Assembly: GCA_030149585.1 (NCBI GenBank)
Contig: JASFBJ010000248.1
Span: 1-5,432 of the forward strand
DNA from: Desulfobacterales bacterium
Lineage (GTDB): Bacteria > Desulfobacterota > Desulfobacteria > Desulfobacterales > JASFBJ01
Reading direction: 5' to 3'
Length of the DNA: 5,432 nucleotides
The translations under genes were made by a program, and so were the position numbers. How positions within the stretch are numbered: position 1 is the stretch's first letter; each line of letters starts with the position of its first letter. Positions 1 to 4,100 of this stretch are shown here, in pieces. A model generated the notes under the pieces. The model was not told where the DNA came from, ran no database searches, and saw only the letters and a program-made list of their open reading frames with translations.

Positions 1-343
1 CCTCAAGACCTTTCAGGGTATCCACGGTCAGATTAAACACTTTAAGATTGTACTGCCTACGCTCTTTTATGTCATCCTTGCTTTTACTGTAATCAATGCC
101 GAAAAAAGTCTGAATGAAATGCTTATAATTGACAATGAATATTTTTCGCAGATTAAAATGTTTGATCTCATACCTGCTGCCTGGCAAGTTCTGTTCTATG
201 AAGTGTGACAGAAGGGTTGTTTTTCCGCTGCTTTTGGGGCCGAAAATAAAAAGCAGGCTATCAGGTTTTTCCGATATCCACTGCTCCAGGAAAAATATTT
301 CCTGCTTGCGGTTGATAAAGGCTGGTTCTTTTGTCCATTCCAT
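1..343 (-). CDS. Archaeal-type P-loop ATPase, N-terminal fragment (runs off left edge)
   Basis: This frame is open from an ATG at 343 to the left edge, giving 114 visible residues. It begins MEWTKEPAFINRKQEIFFLE, the usual opening of ATP-binding proteins of the ATPase_2 (PF01637-like) family, in which a 'F.NR..E...L..W' segment precedes the nucleotide site. Residues about 34-44 read FGPKSSGKTTL, a clean Walker A motif (GxxxxGKT). The Walker B, sensor and C-terminal DNA-binding or nuclease-like parts lie outside the window. An in-frame TGA a few codons upstream limits the start; no strong Shine-Dalgarno is seen. It lies 52 bases downstream of the truncated MBL gene, on the same strand. Proteins of this family are abundant, often multicopy ATPases of mostly unknown role in bacteria. 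The family call is firm; the cellular function is not known. Confidence 0.85.
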   Translation of the reverse strand, partial: MEWTKEPAFINRKQEIFFLEQWISEKPDSLLFIFGPKSSGKTTLLSHFIEQNLPGSRYEIKHFNLRKIFIVNYKHFIQTFFGIDYSKSKDDIKERRQYNLKVFNLTVDTLKGLE

Positions 344-386
344 CAGGTTTTCACTATTCAAAATTCAGCATCCTTCATAAAATATA

Positions 387-404
387 AAAAGTAGTTTATA
401 TTTT
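387..404. repeat. Degenerate copy of the AGTTTACACTTTTT motif
   Basis: The sequence aaaagtagtttatatttt differs from the left arm of the 3826-3957 element (aaaagtagtttacacttt) at only two positions, both C-to-T. It lies between copy A of the MBL gene and the ATPase and overlaps the MBL stop codon at 396-398. It may be a decayed terminal repeat of the same element or a shared upstream site. The evidence is only short similarity in an AT-rich region. Confidence 0.4.
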
Positions 405-636
405 ACAGTTTTCGCTTTTTCGTCCCAATACGTTATAACCTTTGTTCTTTAAAACAGATGCCAGAGCTGTTCGGGCTTTTGTTTCACCGTGGACGAGTTT
501 GATTGCATGCGGTTTTTCGGCTATTGACTCCACCCAGGATACAAGTCCATTTTGGTCGGCGTGTGCGGAGTAGCCTGAAAGCGTGTGGACATTTGCCTTT
601 ATGGATTTCTTTTCTCCGTCCAGATACACATAACCG

Positions 637-919
637 CCAGGATATTTGCAGTATTTTTGAATTGTCCTTCCAGGTGTGCCTTTGGCCTGATAACCCACAA
701 AACAAATGTCGTTTTCAGGCTGGTCTATGCCTGCTGTCAAATGATTGATTATTCTGCCGCCTGTACACATACCGCTGCCGGCAAGGATGACGGCCGGGCC
801 GCTTGTGCTGCATAGCTTTTGATGATCCCTGTAATTACTGACAGCGTAAAGCCCTTTGAAATCAATGGGATGGTCGCCATGGGAGAGCAGATCTTTTGCT
901 TCCTTATCCCAGTATTCAG
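637..919. repeat. 283-base exact repeat, copy in MBL A
   Basis: Bases 637-919 are identical to 4318-4600 without one mismatch or gap when compared by eye line by line. The next base on the right differs (c at 920, a at 4601). The adjoining 3' part of the gene, on the left, differs at roughly 20 of about 210 positions. The exact block covers the codons around GSGMCTGGRI and GYQAKGTPGR. The abrupt change from identity to about 10% divergence suggests gene conversion rather than a uniform recent duplication. Confidence 0.9.
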
Positions 920-945
920 CAAGATTTGAATAAACCTTTGTGATG

Positions 946-954
946 TTCAGCCCC
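946..954. repeat. Single 9-base scar (ttcagcccc) at the deletion junction of MBL A
   Basis: The string ttcagcccc occurs once here but twice in copy B (4627-4635 and 5365-5373), 738 bases apart. To its right copy A follows the N-terminal sequence of copy B; to its left it follows the sequence after the distal repeat. That is the signature of a deletion by recombination or slippage between short direct repeats. Since 738 is 246 codons, the frame was kept. Confidence 0.88.
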
Positions 955-1056
955 TTGAGCTGCATCAGGTGACATGAGCCTGTGACACAGTATTCTGCTC
1001 CAAGATGGTGGATCTGTGGTTTCATTTCATCATGGTATTTCAGAAAGGGCGGTTAT

Positions 1057-1084
1057 GGTTTTATTGCCGGCATAAGGAATTTTT
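1057..1084. repeat. 28-base direct repeat, left copy
   Basis: This matches 4019-4046 at 27 of 28 positions (core ggttttattgccggcataa, one mismatch, then gaattttt). On the minus strand it encodes the last residues and stop of the AbiEii-type gene (NSLCRQ then TAA) plus a few downstream bases. It contains the small palindrome TGCCGGCA. The two copies lie 2962 bases apart in direct orientation and bracket the toxin-antitoxin block. Confidence 0.85.
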
Positions 1085-1693
1085 ATGTCCCAAAAAAATA
1101 TCATTATGCAGTGAGGTAATATCATCATTGAGCACCTCTACATCTACTGGGGATATCCATTTGACGGAATTTAACAATTCGTTTGGAAATCCTTTCAGTA
1201 TTTTACAAGTTTCCAAAGGATCTGCCCACAAATCCTTTTCTTTTGCATCCTGAAATATTTCACGCCATTTAAATTCATATTTTTTTGCAATAAAAAGAAT
1301 ATCGACTATATCTTTCACATCCATCCTGCTCAGTGCACATAGTTTATTAGACAAAATATTACACCAGTTATCAATTTGATGAAATAGCACATGCTTTTGG
1401 ATATCACCTTTATGATATTTTACATCATTTACAAAATCTATTTTTAAAAAAATTTCCTTTTTTTCAAGAACAAGCCTTATAAAAGAATCCGAAACAGCAC
1501 CTATTTTTACGACCCATCTATCGCTTTCTTTTAATCTGTTAATAATCAATGTACTTTCTTTTTTAAAGTCAGGATTTGCGTTGACAAAAAAATCTAAATC
1601 ATCAGAATATCGGTGGTTCAAATAACATCGAGAAAGTGCTGTCCCCCCTGTCAAATAAAAAGATGAACTGCTCTCCTGGATAAGATGCAGCAC
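1061..1693 (-). CDS. AbiEii/AbiGii-type nucleotidyltransferase toxin
   Basis: This is the nucleotidyltransferase of a type IV-like AbiE toxin-antitoxin module; characterised AbiEii and related MenA-type enzymes transfer nucleotides to RNA targets and stop growth. From the GTG at 1693 (210 residues) the family hallmarks are clear: YLTGGTALSR (13-22), YSDDLDFF (29-36) with the paired catalytic acids D32 and D34, LKIDFV with D86 as third acid, and NKLCALSRMDVKDIVDIL (116-133), matching the 'KL.AL..R...KD..D' signature. The frame is open upstream to 1756 and encodes YYQNKLYPFQSEV, which resembles the normal N-terminus of this family, but no ATG, GTG or TTG lies there. The true start may be non-standard, frameshifted from the overlapping upstream gene, or lost by mutation. 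Its last codons lie in the 28-base repeat. Confidence 0.9.
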   Translation of the reverse strand: MLHLIQESSSSFYLTGGTALSRCYLNHRYSDDLDFFVNANPDFKKESTLIINRLKESDRWVVKIGAVSDSFIRLVLEKKEIFLKIDFVNDVKYHKGDIQKHVLFHQIDNWCNILSNKLCALSRMDVKDIVDILFIAKKYEFKWREIFQDAKEKDLWADPLETCKILKGFPNELLNSVKWISPVDVEVLNDDITSLHNDIFLGHKNSLCRQ

Positions 1694-1715
1694 TTCACTT
1701 TGAAATGGATACAGT

Positions 1716-2099
1716 TTATTTTGATAGTATTTTTCTTGCGTAACGATATCGATTCCTTAAATCTTTTGGAAATAGCCGGCAAATAACCTTCTCGTCAAGA
1801 ATTTCATCTTTAAGGGTGCTTAGAGAAAAGAGATTGAGCAATGTGTACCAGTCATGACTTGTTAAAAATCTTCTGTAAAGATCTATTCTGTCTCCTGGAA
1901 TGAGTTCTGGTTGTCCTTCAAGTAATCTAAGCATATAAGCTATATCAACATTTCTGTCCCAGAATAATTTTTTTACTATTCGTTTTTTATCAAAGGATTC
2001 CTGCACAATCACCTGTGTTTTAGTTTTTAATTTTTTTGAGGAACAAAGTTTGTGAAAAAAGTGACATTTTTTATCTATTCTCGTCTCGCTCAAAGACAC
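1716..2099 (-). CDS. Small helical protein upstream of AbiEii, putative antitoxin/partner
   Basis: The open frame gives up to 127 residues from a GTG at 2099. The likely folded part begins near DKKRIVKKLFWDRNVDIAYM and ends FPKDLRNRYRYARKILSK. The LFWD motif followed by a helical region resembles small DUF6922-like proteins that often sit upstream of AbiEii-type genes; I recognise the type rather than an exact family. It is not an obvious winged-helix AbiEi. The first 10 or so residues come from a short intergenic repeat (2084-2099), so the GTG at 2099 is doubtful; GTG codons at 2012 or 2006 would give about 98 or 96 residues and keep the core, though none has a convincing Shine-Dalgarno. Its 3' end overlaps the upstream extension of the AbiEii frame, suggesting tight coupling. 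Antitoxin function is inferred from position only. Confidence 0.6.
   Translation of the reverse strand: MSLSETRIDKKCHFFHKLCSSKKLKTKTQVIVQESFDKKRIVKKLFWDRNVDIAYMLRLLEGQPELIPGDRIDLYRRFLTSHDWYTLLNLFSLSTLKDEILDEKVICRLFPKDLRNRYRYARKILSK
2084..2099. repeat. Short intergenic repeat (tctcgctcaaagacac), copy 1
   Basis: This 16-base string is identical to 2961-2976 and related to 3792-3807. It lies at the upstream end of the AbiEii-partner gene and contributes that frame's doubtful GTG codon. On the minus strand it reads GTGTCTTTGAGCGAGA, resembling short repeats seen between genes in many bacteria. Confidence 0.7.
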
Positions 2100-2165
2100 A
2101 GGGAAAAAATTCCTGTTAAAGCATCCTACTGGTCGTTTTTGGTTGCTGCAAGACAGTATGTTTTG

Positions 2166-2576
2166 TTAACTTATTTCACTCATAGTTTTCTGCATCAATT
2201 GCAAGTATTCCCGGAGTCTGCCATAAATTGCATTAAACTGATCTTCATTGTAAACATGGCTCATCCGGTTTCTATCGTTAATCATCTCTACTAGTCTCTC
2301 ATAATCATTTTCATTGATATATTTTGTACGATAAAGTTGTTTCATGACCATTTTAGGGGACACAGCTTCAATGCCATGGATTTCATAAAAAAATTTTTTA
2401 ATAGTTTTCCAGAACAGTTCTACGCTCACTTCAAATTTCTGTACCTGCCCGCTTTTAATTGTATCCTGCTCAATATCACCAAAGAAAGCCTTATCTATCA
2501 TTATGGATTTTTCAAAAGTATTTAATGTTTTTCGCAGTGAAATTAATTTGTTTTCATATTTTCTGGTTTGTTCCAT
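2166..2576 (-). CDS. HEPN-domain toxin, HI0074-like (nucleotidyltransferase substrate-binding family)
   Basis: This is a 136-residue all-helical HEPN protein of the HI0074-like (NTase_sub_bind) branch. Visible marks are the amphipathic N-terminal helix MEQTRKYENKLISLRKTL, SVELFWKTIKKFFYE (51-65), and near the C-terminus DRNRMSHVYNE, in which R102-x4-H107-V-Y109 is the Rx4HxY motif. In HEPN toxins R and H form the RNase site at a dimer interface; in the studied MntA-HepT pair the tyrosine is the AMPylation target. It overlaps the 3' end of the upstream MNT gene by 34 bases. The start at 2576 is supported by AGAGG ten bases upstream. The pair call is firm; which protein is toxic here is inferred from characterised relatives. 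Confidence 0.9.
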   Translation of the reverse strand: MEQTRKYENKLISLRKTLNTFEKSIMIDKAFFGDIEQDTIKSGQVQKFEVSVELFWKTIKKFFYEIHGIEAVSPKMVMKQLYRTKYINENDYERLVEMINDRNRMSHVYNEDQFNAIYGRLREYLQLMQKTMSEIS

Positions 2577-2872
2577 ATAATAATATCCTCTGAAGCTTTC
2601 TTTTTAAATGATGGGGTAACCCTGGTAAAATCAATAAGGTCCACTTCCAAGGGGATAACAGCAGCATCAACAGCATTTCTGATTTTATGAAATAAATGGG
2701 TGGGAAGTTTATCATGACTGAGTAATCCGATATCTACATCTGCCCTTGAAGGGTGATGGGCTGAGACCCTTGAACCAAATAAAAACACCATCACCTTTTC
2801 AGTATCAATCTGGGAAAGAATAATTTTTTTGAGTTGATTTAGATATTTTTTATCGTAATCAATGTTTGTCAT
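2543..2872 (-). CDS. Minimal nucleotidyltransferase (MNT), HI0073-like antitoxin
   Basis: This is a 109-residue minimal nucleotidyltransferase, the usual partner of HI0074-like HEPN proteins. The active site runs FLFGSRVSAHHPSRADVDIG (30-49): G33-S34, ten residues, then D45-x-D47, the GSx10DxD motif of the polymerase-beta superfamily. A third acid is D78 in LEVDLIDF. Serine is replaced by alanine directly before the first catalytic aspartate (ADVD rather than the common SDID), but all metal-binding acids are present, so activity is expected. In the characterised system MntA neutralises HepT by AMPylating it. The gene is first in its pair and overlaps the HEPN gene. No Shine-Dalgarno is seen before its ATG; the TGA of a 28-codon upstream frame overlaps this ATG (ATGA), so translation may depend on coupling. 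Confidence 0.9.
   Translation of the reverse strand: MTNIDYDKKYLNQLKKIILSQIDTEKVMVFLFGSRVSAHHPSRADVDIGLLSHDKLPTHLFHKIRNAVDAAVIPLEVDLIDFTRVTPSFKKKASEDIIIWNKPENMKTN
2587..2591 (-). promoter_or_regulatory. Ribosome-binding site of the second HEPN gene
   Basis: AGAGG on the minus strand lies ten bases before the ATG at 2576, inside the end of the MNT coding sequence. It supports that start despite the 34-base overlap and indicates independent initiation of the HEPN protein. Confidence 0.55.
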
Positions 2873-2955
2873 AATTTATTAAAATTTATTTTTTTATAAT
2901 GGTGGACAAGCATAAAGAACATGACATCGTAGAGCATGGGGATGGGAATAGACAT
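2869..2955 (-). CDS. Possible 28-residue leader peptide coupled to the second MNT gene
   Basis: An ATG at 2955 opens a 28-codon frame (starting MSIPIPMLYDVMFFMLVHHY, then KKINFNKL) that ends in a TGA overlapping the MNT ATG as ATGA. A GCGAG that could act as a Shine-Dalgarno lies about eight bases before the ATG, at the end of the short repeat at 2961. The peptide is hydrophobic in the middle and has no recognised family. Parts of the DNA (gtagagcatggggatggga) resemble the palindromic repeat at 3900-3923, so this may be repeat DNA that happens to be open. The start-stop overlap with the next gene is the only positive sign of translation. Confidence 0.25.
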   Translation of the reverse strand: MSIPIPMLYDVMFFMLVHHYKKINFNKL

Positions 2956-2960
2956 ATTAT

Positions 2961-2981
2961 TCTCGCTCAAAGACACGAAGG
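2961..2981. repeat. Short intergenic repeat, copy 2
   Basis: Bases 2961-2976 are identical to 2084-2099, and 2961-2981 match 3792-3812 at 17 of 21 positions. The repeat lies three bases beyond the stop of the first HEPN gene and upstream of the second MNT gene. On the minus strand it ends in GAGCGAGAA followed closely by an ATG, as at copy 3. Confidence 0.7.
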
Positions 2982-2983
2982 CA

Positions 2984-3391
2984 CTAAAATTTCGTTCTTA
3001 TTTCATCTACAAATGCAGAAAAATCATTTAATTTTTTTGTTATTATCGTGAATAAAATTTGTGTGTCAATATTTTCATATCTATGAACTACAAAATTACG
3101 AAACCTGATCATATCTGCATATCTATCACATGATTGAATTACTTTAATTTTCTCTAACTCCTGGAAGTTTTCAATTGATGAATTTCTGGGAGGAAGCTTC
3201 TTAATTGCCAGAATCCTTTCACTCACATCTACCATTATTTCTACACATACTGTTAAGGCACGTTCAACTGCATTTATTTTTAACGATGATTTTTTAAAAT
3301 TTGAATACTCTGTTATCTTCCATTCATTGATTTCGCCCAGCTTTTGTTCAAGGAGTCTTAATTTTCTTTCAATTACACCGTTTATTTCCAT
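2984..3391 (-). CDS. hepT: HEPN-domain toxin, HepT-like (DUF86 type)
   Basis: This is a 135-residue helical HEPN protein of the HepT/DUF86 type. The C-terminal third contains RFRNFVVHRYENID, in which R98-x4-H103-R-Y105 is the Rx4HxY motif; RN..VH.Y is the most conserved stretch of this family. R and H form the ribonuclease centre of the HepT dimer, and Y is the residue AMPylated by MntA in the Shewanella system. The gene begins within the stop codon of the preceding MNT gene (TAATG, one shared base at 3391), the standard coupled arrangement of mntA-hepT operons. Its sequence is unlike the second HEPN gene apart from the motif, so the two pairs belong to different branches and are not a recent duplication. 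Confidence 0.93.
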   Translation of the reverse strand: MEINGVIERKLRLLEQKLGEINEWKITEYSNFKKSSLKINAVERALTVCVEIMVDVSERILAIKKLPPRNSSIENFQELEKIKVIQSCDRYADMIRFRNFVVHRYENIDTQILFTIITKKLNDFSAFVDEIRTKF

Positions 3392-3786
3392 TATGAATAC
3401 CCCCTATAGGAAAGTTGTTTCTTCATCCAGATTATTTTATCTTCATATTCTCTACATGTGAGTGAATAAAACAGCGCATAATCATCAATTTTGTTTTCCC
3501 GGACAAAGAGCAATTTACCCTTTAAAACTTCAAAACGAAGAATTTCTGAAGCTGTATTTAATATACAGACATCACATCTGCAGTGTGTGTAGTTTTCAAC
3601 CTTTTCTATTATTTTTAAAAGAAGCTTGGTTGTGATGTGAGTGTTAAAATACACCGCGATATCAATATCTGATGAGCCTTTAGCTTCCCCTTTTTGAGCA
3701 GATCCAAATATTAGAGCAAAATCTATTTCAACTATTTGCTCTAATATTTCTGATATTTTTTTAATAGAAAAATATTTATTTGACAT
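3391..3786 (-). CDS. mntA: Minimal nucleotidyltransferase antitoxin, MntA-like
   Basis: From the ATG at 3786 (131 residues) the protein has FALIFGSAQKGEAKGSSDID, with G28-S29, ten residues, D40-x-D42, and a third acid D72 in CDVCIL: a complete minimal nucleotidyltransferase site. MntA proteins AMPylate the HEPN partner and so block its RNase activity. The gene shares one base with the downstream hepT. The frame stays open to 3930, but that extension translates the palindromic repeat (PGSHAPAWEPTYG and VGTWERE), so it is not taken as protein. The ATG at 3801 (adding MCEKK) is an alternative; 3786 has GCGAG seven bases upstream, supplied by the short repeat at 3792-3812. Confidence 0.92.
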   Translation of the reverse strand: MSNKYFSIKKISEILEQIVEIDFALIFGSAQKGEAKGSSDIDIAVYFNTHITTKLLLKIIEKVENYTHCRCDVCILNTASEILRFEVLKGKLLFVRENKIDDYALFYSLTCREYEDKIIWMKKQLSYRGYS

Positions 3787-3791
3787 TTTTT

Positions 3792-3812
3792 TCTCGCACA
3801 TAAACACTAAGG
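3792..3812. repeat. Short intergenic repeat, copy 3
   Basis: This matches 2961-2981 at 17 of 21 positions (tctcgcacataaacactaagg). On the minus strand it lies directly upstream of mntA and provides GCGAGAA before the ATG at 3786. Confidence 0.6.
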
Positions 3813-3861
3813 GTTTGCGCAAAAGTAGTTTACACTTTTTAATGTAAAATTGTACTTCTCG

Positions 3862-3883
3862 TTCCCACGTTCCAACGTGGGAA
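3862..3883. repeat. Perfect hairpin TTCCCACGTT-CC-AACGTGGGAA
   Basis: The ten-base arms 3862-3871 and 3874-3883 pair perfectly around a two-base centre. It is the first of two related palindromes within the 3826-3957 element. No T-run follows on either strand, so it is not called a terminator. Confidence 0.85.
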
Positions 3884-3899
3884 TGCATACCATATGTGG

Positions 3900-3923
3900 G
3901 TTCCCACGCTGGAGCATGGGAAC
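3900..3923. repeat. Hairpin GTTCCCACGCT-GG-AGCATGGGAAC
   Basis: The eleven-base arms 3900-3910 and 3913-3923 pair with a single C/A-type mismatch around GG. It shares GTTCCCACG with the first hairpin and is the second REP-like unit of the element. Confidence 0.82.
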
Positions 3924-4001
3924 CAGGCAAGAACCAGTATCTAAAAAGTGTAAACTAAGGAACAAGAAGGAAAGCCATAACAGATCAGCAATTTTGTCTT
4001 C

Positions 4002-4046
4002 TATTTTGCTCCAAGATGGGTTTTATTGCCGGCATAATGAATTTTT
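4002..4046. other. Remnant of an MBL 5' end joined to an AbiEii 3' end
   Basis: Bases 4002-4019 match the 5' coding end of MBL copy A (991-1008) at 17 of 18 positions. Bases 4019-4046 match the AbiEii 3' end and downstream bases (1057-1084) at 27 of 28. The scrap thus equals the 991-1084 junction with about 48 bases removed. It lies 54 bases from the stop of MBL copy B and implies that another copy of the AbiEii-MBL junction once stood here. Confidence 0.8.
4019..4046. repeat. 28-base direct repeat, right copy
   Basis: This is the partner of 1057-1084, with 27 of 28 bases identical (t at 4038 against g at 1076). It forms the right-hand part of the junction remnant. Confidence 0.85.
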
Positions 4047-4100
4047 GTAAGTTCAAACTGATTTCAGATGATTAGGCGTGCCGCTTTTTCCGGTTCCTGA

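Larger units (their letters stand above)
396..1025 (-). pseudogene. MBL copy A: internally deleted beta-CASP MBL RNase
   Basis: This is a 209-residue frame matching copy B (4101-5432) at both ends but lacking its middle. Residues 1-28 carry the N-terminal strand (GAEYCVTGSCHL, then MQLKGLNI); residue 29 onward corresponds to copy B from TKIYSNL. The missing 738 bases encode the HxHxDH zinc motif, the AGH and SGD metal ligands, the ESTYG motif and GRTQE. Retained are GSGMCTGGRI, GYQAKGTPGR, SGYSAHADQ and LVHGE, i.e. the latter part of the beta-CASP domain and the RMMBL C-terminus. The C-terminus is longer than copy B's (LGRKSENCKI instead of LD). No good ribosome-binding site precedes the ATG. 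Without its metal site it cannot be a normal nuclease. It is most simply a pseudogene, although the frame is intact and a regulatory or dominant-negative role cannot be excluded. Confidence 0.88.
3826..3957. repeat. 132-base palindromic element with 16-base terminal inverted repeats (MITE/REP-like)
   Basis: The left end TAGTTTACACTTTTTA (3826-3841) is the exact reverse complement of 3942-3957. Between the arms lie two hairpins with GTTCCCACG arms. It has no coding capacity of its own. The nested structure fits a small non-autonomous mobile repeat, or a pair of REP-like palindromes inside an inverted repeat. No clear target-site duplication is visible; only a two-base AG lies outside each end. 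The GTTCCCACG...CGTGGGAAC type of palindrome is widespread in repeat-rich bacterial genomes. Confidence 0.75.
3787..4100. other. 314-base non-coding stretch between mntA and MBL copy B
   Basis: Going right, it holds the short repeat at 3792-3812, the palindromic REP/MITE-like element at 3826-3957, a stretch at 3958-4001 with no recognisable feature, the MBL/AbiEii junction scrap at 4002-4046, and 54 bases before the MBL stop codon without a clear terminator. I see no confident promoter, although transcription of mntA-hepT probably starts here. No RNA gene is recognised. Confidence 0.6.

Noticed and set aside
129..380. Plus-strand open frame of 83 codons
   Set aside because: It lies antisense to the Walker A ATPase gene and has no recognisable features.
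484..815. Several open frames on both strands inside MBL copy A, repeated at 4205-4496 in copy B
   Set aside because: They are alternative readings of the conserved MBL coding sequence and recur only because the DNA is duplicated.
1005..1253. Plus-strand frame of 82 codons across the MBL A / AbiEii junction
   Set aside because: It is antisense to the well-supported AbiEii gene; its similarity to the frame at 3850-4050 comes from the 28-base DNA repeat, not from protein homology.
2102..2113. Possible terminator hairpin ggaa-aaaa-ttcc
   Set aside because: The stem is only four bases with no proper T-run; too weak to call.
2052..2294. Plus-strand frame of 80 codons
   Set aside because: It is antisense to the HEPN gene and the AbiEii partner, with no ribosome-binding site or recognised domain.
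2926..2948. Fragment gtagagcatggggatggga as a further REP copy
   Set aside because: It resembles half of the 3900-3923 hairpin but the other arm is missing; similarity too short to annotate separately.
3861..3923. Two similar palindromes considered as CRISPR repeats
   Set aside because: There are only two imperfect units, each internally palindromic, with no equal-length spacers or cas genes.
3787..3930. N-terminal extension of MntA reading MPGSHAPAWEPTYG...
   Set aside because: It is a translation of the GTTCCCACG palindromes and the inverted-repeat element; the MNT fold begins at about 3786, where a plausible ribosome-binding site is present.
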